Source of the DNA: Lachnospiraceae bacterium | Lineage (GTDB): Bacteria; Bacillota; Clostridia; Lachnospirales; Lachnospiraceae | Assembly (NCBI GenBank): GCA_009774175.1 | Contig: VSNG01000003.1 | Span: forward strand, 1-64,000 | DNA length: 64,000 nt | Direction of reading: 5' to 3' | Shown here: piece after piece, positions 25,744-33,459 of the stretch | Position numbering within the stretch: the first letter of the stretch is position 1 | How the letters are laid out: each line of letters begins with the position of its first letter | The notes under the pieces: model-generated | Told to the model about the DNA's origin: nothing | Database searches by the model: none | Seen by the model: only the letters and a program-made list of their open reading frames with translations | Position numbers and translations under genes: made by a program

Positions 25744-26931
25744 TCACGTTTGTTCCAGGCTGTCGGTTAATATTTTTATCATCTGGGCAAGCCTTGTTTC
25801 GTAAGAATGATATTTCGCCGCTTTCTCATATCCCCGGATGGCGATTTCCACTCGTTCTTCCTCGTGAGATAAATAATATCTGATCTTTTCGGAAAGCTCC
25901 GGCAGAGACTCATAGGCTTCCAGATCTTTTCCGATTTCAAAGTATTCGGGGAGCTCGGCCTGATAATTTGTCATGAGAAAGCCGCCGCAGCCAAGAACGT
26001 CCCAGACGCGCAAAGACAGGCCGCTTTCGATGGGCCGCATGGTAATATTCAGGTTAATCCGGCTTGCATGGAAGACCTTGGGCATTTCCGTAAGGGTACT
26101 GACCCCGCCGCGGCAGTCTGCCTTTGGCAGTTTGGAAGCATCGCTCCGCGTATAGAGAGCAAGGGGAAACTGTTCGGAGAGAAACCGCAGCGTGCGTGCC
26201 CGCTCCACGGCGGCCAGCTTCATGCCGATATACTGATGCGCCACAAGATAGCGGGACATATCCGTATACGCATCTTCGCTTTTATAGAAATCGGGATCGG
26301 CGTCCGCAATCTCCCGGATTACCTCTTCGGTCAGGCTTTCGGGAATAAAATTGCAGCCGAAAACCTTAAGCTGGGCTTCCATTAAGCCGTCCACGAAACC
26401 ACGTGTATGAGGGGAGAGGGAAAGCCTGTCGTATTTGCACTTTTCCGTATACAGGGAGCCTACAAAGGAGAGGTCCGCACCGTAGGTTATAAAGTCCGTG
26501 TCCGTCATGCCAAGCACGATCTGCTCCCAGCGTTTCACATTGGAAGCCAGCGGCAGATGGTAAATGCAGTCGGGATTGACGGGGGAGAAAAATTCATACT
26601 GCGCCCTGTCAAATAAAAAGATTCGGTTGTAACGGTTTTTCAGGGCGTTTGAGAAAAGCTCCGGCACAGGAGAATCTACGCTCCAGCACACATAGGGCAC
26701 CTTTAATCTCTCGCAGGTATAGGAGATGGCCGGAAAGAAATTGATGCTGAATACGAAGGAAAGGGGTTTTTGTAAAATCCACTCGGAAACCTTCCCTGCG
26801 CATTCCCGGGGAGTGATGCTTTTATTGTGCATTTCCTGCTCTTCCACGTGCACCGTGATGCCAAAATCCGTGAAAACCTGCAGGATATCAGGCTCGCAGA
26901 TGCTGTTGTAGCGGTAAAATAAAATTTCCAT
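25744..26931 (-). CDS. CgeB-like glycosyltransferase (DUF3880 type)
   Basis: 395 residues. The N-terminal half resembles the DUF3880 domain (VPYVCWSVDSPVPELFSNAL) and the C-terminal half resembles GT4-like glycosyltransferases, with a donor-site block MRPIESGLSLRVWDVLGCGG and the ending HSYETRLAQMIKIL. A paralogue lies at 37591-38736. It sits in reverse orientation between the csrA terminator and flaG, so it splits the late flagellar genes. The most economical guess is flagellin or cell-surface glycosylation; no substrate can be read from sequence. Confidence 0.82.
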   Translation of the reverse strand: MEILFYRYNSICEPDILQVFTDFGITVHVEEQEMHNKSITPRECAGKVSEWILQKPLSFVFSINFFPAISYTCERLKVPYVCWSVDSPVPELFSNALKNRYNRIFLFDRAQYEFFSPVNPDCIYHLPLASNVKRWEQIVLGMTDTDFITYGADLSFVGSLYTEKCKYDRLSLSPHTRGFVDGLMEAQLKVFGCNFIPESLTEEVIREIADADPDFYKSEDAYTDMSRYLVAHQYIGMKLAAVERARTLRFLSEQFPLALYTRSDASKLPKADCRGGVSTLTEMPKVFHASRINLNITMRPIESGLSLRVWDVLGCGGFLMTNYQAELPEYFEIGKDLEAYESLPELSEKIRYYLSHEEERVEIAIRGYEKAAKYHSYETRLAQMIKILTDSLEQT

Positions 26932-26978
26932 TACAAATGTGGTCCCTTCGCTTTTTTACGGTTTTCCTACATAAAAGC

Positions 26979-27007
26979 AGTATACTGAAAAAGGAACGGG
27001 AAGTAAA
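26979..27007 (-). promoter_or_regulatory. Candidate sigma-A promoter of CgeB-like gene
   Basis: On the minus strand TTTACT, a 17-base spacer and TATACT point into the glycosyltransferase gene. It lies back to back with the sigma-28 promoter of flaG. Confidence 0.5.
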
Positions 27008-27031
27008 GCGGAAGAATTTTTCTTTTTCTAC

Positions 27032-27058
27032 TAAATATTTATCAGTTTTTTCCGATAT
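27032..27058 (+). promoter_or_regulatory. Sigma-28 promoter of flaG-fliD-fliS operon
   Basis: TAAA (27032-27035), a 16-base spacer and CCGATAT (27052-27058) are a perfect sigma-28 match. The leader of about 95 bases to flaG contains a weak hairpin CGTCT/AGACG (27075-27114). Confidence 0.88.
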
Positions 27059-27159
27059 AGATTACAAGAGATTGCGTCTGTCAGCACGCCTGCGGCGGAC
27101 GTTATCGTGAGACGATTCCATTAATCTTTTTTACAAATATCACACGGAGGTGATTGACG

Positions 27160-27642
27160 ATGGCAACAATCGAACCATTAAACAGTGTCATGACTTATCA
27201 GGCACAGGCAGTTGAAAGACCGCAGTCAGCGACGCCGGTGAACACGGAAGTTCCGGAGGATGGGCAGACGGTCAACGTCGATGAGACGACCGCGGCTGTG
27301 ACGAGAGCTCAGGCGGAGGACGACAAGGGCGGCGGCAGCGAGGGGGCCGGCAGCCAGCAGCAGGCGGGCGCCAATCAGATGCAGCAGCTAAGCGCCAGGC
27401 AGGCACAGCAGCAACAGAAATCCGAGCAGTTGAAAAAAGCGATTGCGGAGATGAACAGAAGGATCAATAATAGTAATGAAGAGGCTGTTTTTGGCGTGCA
27501 CGAGGACACCAATCGGATCATGATTAAGATCATGGATAAGGAAACCAAGGAGGTAATCAAGGAATTCCCGCCGGAAAAGACGCTGGATATGATTGCCAGA
27601 ATTTGGGAAATGGCCGGCATCCTTGTGGACGAAAAGAGATAG
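27160..27642 (+). CDS. flaG: Flagellar protein FlaG
   Basis: 160 residues. The FlaG domain is the C-terminal third (FGVHEDTNRIMIKIMDKETK followed by EFPPEKTLDMIARIWEMAGI). The first 90 residues are low-complexity and Gln/Ala/Gly-rich. FlaG influences filament length and stands next to fliD in many bacteria. ATG 27160 follows GGAGGTGAT at ideal spacing; a TTG at 27154 overlaps that RBS and is rejected. First gene of a sigma-28 operon. Confidence 0.93.
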   Translation: MATIEPLNSVMTYQAQAVERPQSATPVNTEVPEDGQTVNVDETTAAVTRAQAEDDKGGGSEGAGSQQQAGANQMQQLSARQAQQQQKSEQLKKAIAEMNRRINNSNEEAVFGVHEDTNRIMIKIMDKETKEVIKEFPPEKTLDMIARIWEMAGILVDEKR

Positions 27643-27662
27643 GCAGTTAGGAGGAGACGACA

Positions 27663-29966
27663 ATGGCTATCAGAATTACAGGTATGTACTCAGGACTTGA
27701 CACTGAGAGTATTATCAACGAATTGGCTTCGGCGCAGAGCCATAAGAAGACCAAGCTGGTGAAGGCGCAGAAGAAGTTTTCCTGGAAACAGGACGCATGG
27801 AAGGCGCTGAATACCAAGGTTTACAGCTTTTATCAGAAGCTTGACGATCTGTGTCTGCAGAGCTCTTACCTGAAGAAGAAGTCTGTGGTATCCAGGCCCA
27901 GCGCGGTACAGGTTGTGAGCGGGGCGGATACGGTGGACGGCGTACACACGCTGAGCGTAAATCAGCTGGCGAAGAGAGCGTACCTGACAAGCGGCAGTCT
28001 GGTGACCGCGAACGGAACACACTTCAGAAGCGGCGCGAAATTATCCCAGCTGGAAGGAATGAAAGACTTTACCGACGGTAAGATCAGCGTAAACGGCGCG
28101 CTTGGGCAGACTGTGGAAATCGAAGTAGACGGAGACATGACCATTAACGATTTCGTCAGTAAGCTGCAGAAAACAGGCCTGAACGCAAGCTTTGATGAGG
28201 AGAACCAGCGTTTTTATATCAGCTCCAGGGATACGGGCAAGGATGCGAATTTCTCCATTACGGCCAATGATGCGGGCGGTTTCAAGGCTTTGGCGGCATT
28301 GGGTCTTATGACCGACTTTACTTCGGATACGACCAGCGCGGCCGCGCAGGAGAATGCAAAGTGGGCGTCTTATTATGATTCAACAGGTTCAGGCCTGTCG
28401 CCTGAAAAGCAGGCGGAGAAGGATAAGCTGATTGAAGATTTGCTGGCACAGAGAGCCGCCGCCTACAAGAAGCAGGACGACACCCTTAAGAAAAATAACG
28501 AAGAGCTGGATAAGGCCAACGTCTATAATAAGGAGGAGCTTGCCAAGCTTGACGGTTATAGCAAGTACGGCGATATTTCCACCTTTAAGGACGAAGATGG
28601 TAATTCCGTCAGCACCTATGCCGATATGCGGGATGCGCTCCTGGATAAGATCTATGGTAAGGAGCAGCCTAAGAAGGACAAAGACGGCAATGACGTTAAG
28701 GATGACAAAGGCAATACGGTCATGGAGCGTAACGGCGGACTGACCAAGGATCTGGCGGATAAAAAGGAAGCGCTGGCGAATCTGAAGAAGGAAGGCTCCG
28801 GCGCGACGGCGGCGCAGATCGAGGCGGCCGAGAACGCGGTAAAGGATGCGGAGAAGGAGCTTGCACAGGCGAAGGACTGCTACAGCTTTGTGAACGCCAT
28901 CGCCACGAATGAAGAGAAGAAGGCGCAGAATCAGGCTACCATAGACTCCCATGCCGGAACCTATACGGTAAACGGCGATAAGGTAGAAGGAACGGCGGCT
29001 CTCAAGGCCACCATCACGACCGAGGTTGACACGAAGGCAGCGGCGGCGCATGCGGCGATAAACGGCGCCTATCTGCCGAAGAACCCCGACGGCACGGTGA
29101 ATAAGGATAAGCTTGCCCATAAGATTGAGGGGCAGGACTCCGTGATTACCTTAAACGGTGTGAAATATACTTCCTATAATAACTCCCTGTCCGTAAACGG
29201 CATGACGATTACCGCCATGGAGGAGACGGGCGAGGAGGAGGTTACCATCTCCACTTCCACGGATACGGACGGCATCTTTGACATGATCAAGGGACTGTTT
29301 ACGGAGTATAATGCCCTGGTCAATGAGATGGATTCCCTGTATAACGCAGAGTCTTCGACGGGGTATGATCCGCTGACGGCGGAGGAGAAGAGTGCGCTCA
29401 GCGACGACGAGATCGAGGAGTGGGAGAAGAAGATTAAGGACTCCCTGCTCCGCCGGGATTCGACTTTGGGCAACGTTTCCAGCGCCATAAGAAACGTTAT
29501 GCTCAAGGGCGTGGATGTAAACGGCAGAACCATGTATCTTTCCGATTTCGGCATTGAGACGCAGAGCTATTTCAAGGCCAAGGAAAATGAAAGAAACGCT
29601 TATCACATTCTTGGGGACAAGGACGATCCGCTCAGCTGGAATCCTGAGGAGGGGGCTCCTGATCTGCGCAGCATGATCGCTAAGGACCCGGATACGGTAG
29701 TAAGCTTCTTCACAGGGTTGGCCAACAATATGCACGACGAGCTGTTCAAGAAGATGTCTGCTACCAAGTTAAGCAGCGCGCTTACCGTTTACAACGATAA
29801 GCAGATGAAGGAAGAGTACGACAGCTACACGGAAAAGATCAAGAAAGAAGAAGACAAACTGAACGCTTTGATGGATAAGTGGTATGCGAAGTTCTCGGCG
29901 ATGGAGACCGCCATGGCGAAGCTCGAGTCCAAGAACAATTCGCTCTCAAGTCTGTTCGGCGGTTGA
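27663..29966 (+). CDS. fliD: Flagellar cap protein FliD (enlarged)
   Basis: 767 residues against roughly 450-550 in well-known FliD proteins. The N-terminus MAIRITGMYSGLDTESIINE and the C-terminus (YTEKIKKEEDKLNALMDKWY followed by MAKLESKNNSLSSLFGG) are standard FliD. The additional 250-300 residues (about 240-500) contain a Lys/Glu/Ala-rich coiled-coil part and an Asp/Lys/Gly-rich loop (KDGNDVKDDKGNT). They probably form an elongated exposed domain at the filament tip. AGGAGGAGA precedes the ATG. Followed by the fliS chaperone gene. Confidence 0.94.
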   Translation: MAIRITGMYSGLDTESIINELASAQSHKKTKLVKAQKKFSWKQDAWKALNTKVYSFYQKLDDLCLQSSYLKKKSVVSRPSAVQVVSGADTVDGVHTLSVNQLAKRAYLTSGSLVTANGTHFRSGAKLSQLEGMKDFTDGKISVNGALGQTVEIEVDGDMTINDFVSKLQKTGLNASFDEENQRFYISSRDTGKDANFSITANDAGGFKALAALGLMTDFTSDTTSAAAQENAKWASYYDSTGSGLSPEKQAEKDKLIEDLLAQRAAAYKKQDDTLKKNNEELDKANVYNKEELAKLDGYSKYGDISTFKDEDGNSVSTYADMRDALLDKIYGKEQPKKDKDGNDVKDDKGNTVMERNGGLTKDLADKKEALANLKKEGSGATAAQIEAAENAVKDAEKELAQAKDCYSFVNAIATNEEKKAQNQATIDSHAGTYTVNGDKVEGTAALKATITTEVDTKAAAAHAAINGAYLPKNPDGTVNKDKLAHKIEGQDSVITLNGVKYTSYNNSLSVNGMTITAMEETGEEEVTISTSTDTDGIFDMIKGLFTEYNALVNEMDSLYNAESSTGYDPLTAEEKSALSDDEIEEWEKKIKDSLLRRDSTLGNVSSAIRNVMLKGVDVNGRTMYLSDFGIETQSYFKAKENERNAYHILGDKDDPLSWNPEEGAPDLRSMIAKDPDTVVSFFTGLANNMHDELFKKMSATKLSSALTVYNDKQMKEEYDSYTEKIKKEEDKLNALMDKWYAKFSAMETAMAKLESKNNSLSSLFGG

Positions 29967-30011
29967 TTCGCTTAAGAAAAGTGGCAGATTGGATCAAGGA
30001 GGAGAAGAGTT

Positions 30012-30392
30012 ATGCCGGCACACAATCCCTTTGCGGAATATACCCAGAATAAGATTTTGACAGCATCCCCGGCGGAGATTACCCTGATGCTTTACGAGGG
30101 CGCCATCAAGTTTTGCAATATCGCCATTGTGGCGATCGAGCATGGCGAGATAGAAAAGGCGCATATTAATATTAAGAAGACGCAGCGCATTATCGAGGAG
30201 TTCCGCAATACGCTGGATCACAAATATCCGGTGGCGGAGGACTTTGACAGAATTTACGTTTATCTTCTGCAAAGACTTTTTGAGGCAAATATGAAAAAGG
30301 ACGCGGCGATACTGGAGGAGATCAATGTGCATCTTCGAAGCGTCAGGGACACCTGGAAGGAAGTCATGAAGCGTAACAGGAAATCGTCATAG
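30012..30392 (+). CDS. fliS: Flagellin export chaperone FliS
   Basis: 126 residues. FliS pattern: NPFAEYTQNKILTASPAEIT then LMLYEGAIKFCNIAIVAIEH. FliS binds the flagellin C-terminus, prevents filament formation in the cytoplasm and delivers flagellin to the export gate. AAGGAGGAGAA is the RBS. It follows fliD as in most Firmicutes. Confidence 0.95.
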   Translation: MPAHNPFAEYTQNKILTASPAEITLMLYEGAIKFCNIAIVAIEHGEIEKAHINIKKTQRIIEEFRNTLDHKYPVAEDFDRIYVYLLQRLFEANMKKDAAILEEINVHLRSVRDTWKEVMKRNRKSS

Positions 30393-30407
30393 AAAGGTTG
30401 TGCGGGT

Positions 30408-30884
30408 ATGAATCAGAGCAGTATACAGGTGCTGGTAGAGAGCCTTGAGAAAAAAAGCCGTCTTCTGGAGGATATCATGCGGGAAAACGATACGCAGGAA
30501 GATATTCTGAAACAGGAGGAGCTGGATCTGGACGCGCTGAACGCATCCACGGACAAAATCGGTTCTCTGACGGAAGCGCTGGAGAAGCTGGACGACGGCT
30601 TTGAGGCGGTGTATGACCGCACCAGAGAGGAACTGATTGCAAACAAGGCGGCATACCGCGGCGAGATCGCCCGGATGCAGAAGCTGATCGGGGAAATCAC
30701 CGATAAGGTGGTGCGTATCAACGCCGCCAGAATGCGCAATAAGCTGCGGGCGGATCAGCAGTTTAAAAAGAGCCGGGAACAGATAGGCCGGGCATCGTCT
30801 AAAATGAAGGTGAGCAAGAACTACTATAACAGCATGAATAACCTGCATTATGTTTCACCCCAGTTTTATGACAGCAAAAAGTAG
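30408..30884 (+). CDS. Coiled-coil flagellar protein, FliT-like by position
   Basis: 158 residues, almost entirely charged helix (for example SSIQVLVESLEKKSRLLEDI) with a basic C-terminus. Sequence similarity to FliT or FlgN is not evident to me, but position after fliS, size and helicity match FliT, the chaperone of the FliD cap. Start ATG has GAAAGG upstream. The gene ends shortly before the flagellin promoter, with no clear terminator between. Confidence 0.65.
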   Translation: MNQSSIQVLVESLEKKSRLLEDIMRENDTQEDILKQEELDLDALNASTDKIGSLTEALEKLDDGFEAVYDRTREELIANKAAYRGEIARMQKLIGEITDKVVRINAARMRNKLRADQQFKKSREQIGRASSKMKVSKNYYNSMNNLHYVSPQFYDSKK

Positions 30885-30899
30885 CGCTTGCGGGCGGGA

Positions 30900-30921
30900 A
30901 AAATTTTTTTCAAAAAATTTT
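30900..30921 (+). repeat. AT-rich palindrome upstream of flagellin promoter
   Basis: AAAATTTTTT and AAAAAATTTT flank TC. This lies ten bases before the sigma-28 -35 element and may act as an UP element or as weak termination signal for the fliT-like gene. Confidence 0.5.
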
Positions 30922-30931
30922 AAATCAGCCC

Positions 30932-30958
30932 TAAAGTAAATCGGTGATCCACCGATAT
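30932..30958 (+). promoter_or_regulatory. Sigma-28 promoter of flagellin
   Basis: TAAA (30932-30935), a 16-base spacer and CCGATAT (30952-30958) match the consensus exactly. Transcription would begin near 30965. Confidence 0.92.
30940..30956. promoter_or_regulatory. Dyad overlapping flagellin -10 element
   Basis: ATCGGTG (30940-30946) and CACCGAT (30950-30956) are exact inverted repeats with a 3-base gap. The right arm covers most of the -10 element. It could be a repressor site or a consequence of the promoter sequence itself. Confidence 0.4.
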
Positions 30959-30964
30959 ATAATA

Positions 30965-31082
30965 CAAGTAAAGGAAAACATTTACTTGCAACCGTAAAGA
31001 GAACAAGGTCAGCGGACGGGGCTGAGGGATCTTTACAAAAACAAAGTTAGCGGCAAGGATGCCGCAATAAATTCAAGGAGGA
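30965..31082 (+). promoter_or_regulatory. Flagellin leader: three GGA-loop hairpins and CsrA-like SD
   Basis: Hairpin 1: CAAGTAAA/TTTACTTG (30965-30972, 30981-30988), loop GGAAAACA. Hairpin 2: TCAGC/GCTGA (31009-31013, 31021-31025), loop GGACGGG, enclosed by GTAAAGA/TCTTTAC (30994-31000, 31030-31036). Hairpin 3: GCGGCA/TGCCGC (31050-31055, 31060-31065), loop AGGA; its CAAGGATG matches the core of the CsrA consensus. The Shine-Dalgarno CAAGGAGGA (31074-31082) is a fourth GGA site. CsrA is encoded in the same region. Confidence 0.7.
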
Positions 31083-31089
31083 ATATACC

Positions 31090-32127
31090 ATGATCGTAAA
31101 ACACAATATTACAGCTATGAACTCTAACAGAATGTTAGGTCTCACCACTTCTTCTCAGGCTAAGTCTACAGAGAAGCTGTCTTCCGGTTACAAGATCAAC
31201 CGTGCAGCTGACGATGCAGCAGGCCTTTCCATTTCCGAGAAGATGCGCAGACAGGTAAGAGGTCTTACCCAGGCTGCTGCAAACGCACAGGATGGTATCA
31301 GCGTAGTACAGACCGCTGAGGGCGCTCTGAACGAAGTTGAGGATATGTTACAGAGAATGAACGAGCTGGCTGTTAAGGGTGAGAATGGTACCCTGACCAC
31401 CACCGAGCGTTCTTCCATCCAGTCTGAGATCAAACAGCTGATGAGCGAGGTTGACCGTGTACAGAGCACAACCACCTTCAACGAGATGAACCTTCTCGAC
31501 GGTAAGTTCATCAAAGGCTTACAGGTAGGTGCAGAGGCTGGTCAGCACATCGACATCTCCATCCGTAACATGAGTATGGCAGGTCTGGCAAGCAAGGTTG
31601 AGACTCTCTACGATCCGGTTAAGTTCAGCGCATTGTCCGAGGAAAATGCGAAGTACGACAAGACCACATATGATAAGGATGCTACTTCCGGTGCGGTAAT
31701 CGGTACGGTTGCTTCCGATACGACTAAGTCTTACGCTACGGCTCTGGCTGGCGAAGAGACTGAGCTCACCAAGACTATGGCTAAGGATATCTATGAGAAG
31801 ACCATGAAGTTGCAGGGCGGTGAGGTTGACACTGTTCTGACTCAGAAAGACTTCAACTCCCTCAATGCATTCATCAAGGGCGCTATCACTCTTGTATCCA
31901 TGCAGAGATCTGATCTCGGTGCAATCCAGAACAGACTGGAGCACACGATCAACAACCTGAACAACATCACGGAGAATACTCAGTCCGCAGAGGCTGCTAT
32001 CCGCGATACGGATATTGCTACAGAGATGGTTCAGTTCTCCAACAACAATATCCTTCAGCAGGCTGGTACGTCCATGCTGTCCCAGGCAAACCAGGGCAAT
32101 CAGCTGGCACTGTCCTTACTGGGCTAA
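31090..32127 (+). CDS. hag: Flagellin
   Basis: 345 residues. The N-terminal D0/D1 region starts MIVKHNITAMNSNRMLGLTT and has SSGYKINRAADDAAGLSIS. The C-terminus has NTQSAEAAIRDTDIATEMVQ and ends in LLG. The central variable domain is short (about 185-260). The segment LQRMNELAVKG, with Arg89, corresponds to the TLR5-recognised patch of Salmonella flagellin, so the protein is probably TLR5-active. Codon choice is strongly biased compared with neighbours (ggt, atc, aac, cgt), as in very highly expressed genes. It has its own sigma-28 promoter, a structured leader and a strong terminator. Glycosyltransferases lie next to it. Confidence 0.97.
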   Translation: MIVKHNITAMNSNRMLGLTTSSQAKSTEKLSSGYKINRAADDAAGLSISEKMRRQVRGLTQAAANAQDGISVVQTAEGALNEVEDMLQRMNELAVKGENGTLTTTERSSIQSEIKQLMSEVDRVQSTTTFNEMNLLDGKFIKGLQVGAEAGQHIDISIRNMSMAGLASKVETLYDPVKFSALSEENAKYDKTTYDKDATSGAVIGTVASDTTKSYATALAGEETELTKTMAKDIYEKTMKLQGGEVDTVLTQKDFNSLNAFIKGAITLVSMQRSDLGAIQNRLEHTINNLNNITENTQSAEAAIRDTDIATEMVQFSNNNILQQAGTSMLSQANQGNQLALSLLG

Positions 32128-32165
32128 TCAGGTTAGCTGTAAATGGAAATTACACAGTAACGATC

Positions 32166-32199
32166 AAAGACCTCATCCGAAAGGATGGGGTCTTTTTTT
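32166..32199 (+). terminator. Flagellin terminator
   Basis: AAAGACCTCATCC (32166-32178), loop GAAA and GGATGGGGTCTTT (32183-32195, one wobble) are followed by T residues. Confidence 0.92.
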
Positions 32200-32262
32200 G
32201 ATGTCTCTTTTGCTTTTAATGAATTGTTTGGTATTTCAGGGTGAGATCTCAGGAAATCAATA

Positions 32263-33348
32263 TTATAAGTTTTTCACACCCAGCGCCGCAAGCCGTTCTA
32301 TGGCAAGCGGATAGTCGTATGCTGCTGATTTTTGATGAAAACTGATGGCGGCCTCTGCATTGCCCAGCATTTCGTTGACAAGCCCCATATTATAGTAAGG
32401 AATATAGGTATTGGAGCCCTCTTCGCGGTGATTGGGGGACTGAGACGCCTTCACATACTCCATCATCGCCTTTAAAGGCTGGGGCGGTTTCTGGTTAAGA
32501 TAAATATTGCCCATACTGCAATGGAAATCTGCGGTGTCGGCAAACAAGTGGGCAATAGGTTCAAAAATTGCAAGGGCCTCCTCAGAACGGCCGGTATGCG
32601 TCATGGCGTTAATAAAGGCGACTGCCATGACCTGTACCCAGAGCTCTTTCGGATCGAGGGGCAGTTCAAACGCCTTTTTATAGTAAATATAAGAGTTTTC
32701 ATAGTCGCTGATCAGGTTGTAGGACTGCCCTATCTGGAAATAGAAATAGGGATTGTCCGGGTGTTTTTCGATCTCTTTAAAGAGAAGCTCGTTATTGCGC
32801 TCTGCTTTCAGACGTTTTTCATCCATATTGCCTGCATAACCGATATGGTCCACGGTGAGGGGAATCTCATAGCGGTCGTAATAGGTACTGTTTGTGTTGA
32901 TATCGGCTACCTGCTCGTGTATGGTGAAGCAATAGTGATAACGGCGTTTGTGGAACAGACGCTCTACACGATCCGGCGAGGAGGTCTTTTTGCGGTTGGA
33001 GTCGCAGTAATTAATCCGAAGAAGCAGACCGACGCCATTGGGATGGGCGTTTACAGCCTGTTCGATGCCGTCAAGGTCGATTTCAGTCAGAAATTCATCA
33101 CAGTCCAAAACAAGAACATAGTTGTGGGACGCTTTTTGCAGGGAAAAATTTCTGGCGGCGGAAAAATCGCCGATCCACTCGAAATCGTAAATATGGTCGG
33201 TGTATTTGGCGGCCAGCTCCTTGGTACGGTCGGTGGAGCCCGTGTCTACATAGATGATCTCAAAGCCGTAGGGTACAAGCGGCGCAAGACATTTCTCAAT
33301 GTTGTTTTCTTCATTTTTTCCGATGATACAGACTGAAAGGGGGATCAT
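32263..33348 (-). CDS. GT2 glycosyltransferase with TPR-like tail (copy A)
   Basis: 361 residues. The GT-A domain (1-200) starts LSVCIIGKNEENNIEKCLAP, has IIYVDTGSTDRTKELA and the metal-binding type motif LVLDCDEFL. The C-terminal half is helical with TPR-like repeats (NPYFYFQIGQSYNLISDYEN). It is a close paralogue of the gene at 33460-34518. RBS AAAAGGAG. It converges on the flagellin gene and is likely co-transcribed with copy B. Flagellin glycosylation is a reasonable inference from location; TPR-GT2 proteins are also known from other protein glycosylation loci. Confidence 0.88.
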   Translation of the reverse strand: MIPLSVCIIGKNEENNIEKCLAPLVPYGFEIIYVDTGSTDRTKELAAKYTDHIYDFEWIGDFSAARNFSLQKASHNYVLVLDCDEFLTEIDLDGIEQAVNAHPNGVGLLLRINYCDSNRKKTSSPDRVERLFHKRRYHYCFTIHEQVADINTNSTYYDRYEIPLTVDHIGYAGNMDEKRLKAERNNELLFKEIEKHPDNPYFYFQIGQSYNLISDYENSYIYYKKAFELPLDPKELWVQVMAVAFINAMTHTGRSEEALAIFEPIAHLFADTADFHCSMGNIYLNQKPPQPLKAMMEYVKASQSPNHREEGSNTYIPYYNMGLVNEMLGNAEAAISFHQKSAAYDYPLAIERLAALGVKNL

Positions 33349-33459
33349 GGTAAGCTCCTTTTTATAGTTAATTAAGGCTTTTGGAGAGCGGATTTCCTGT
33401 CTGGCCCTCCGTTCGTCGTTTTTGTTCTTCTATATTTTACGGATATGGGAATTGGGTGT

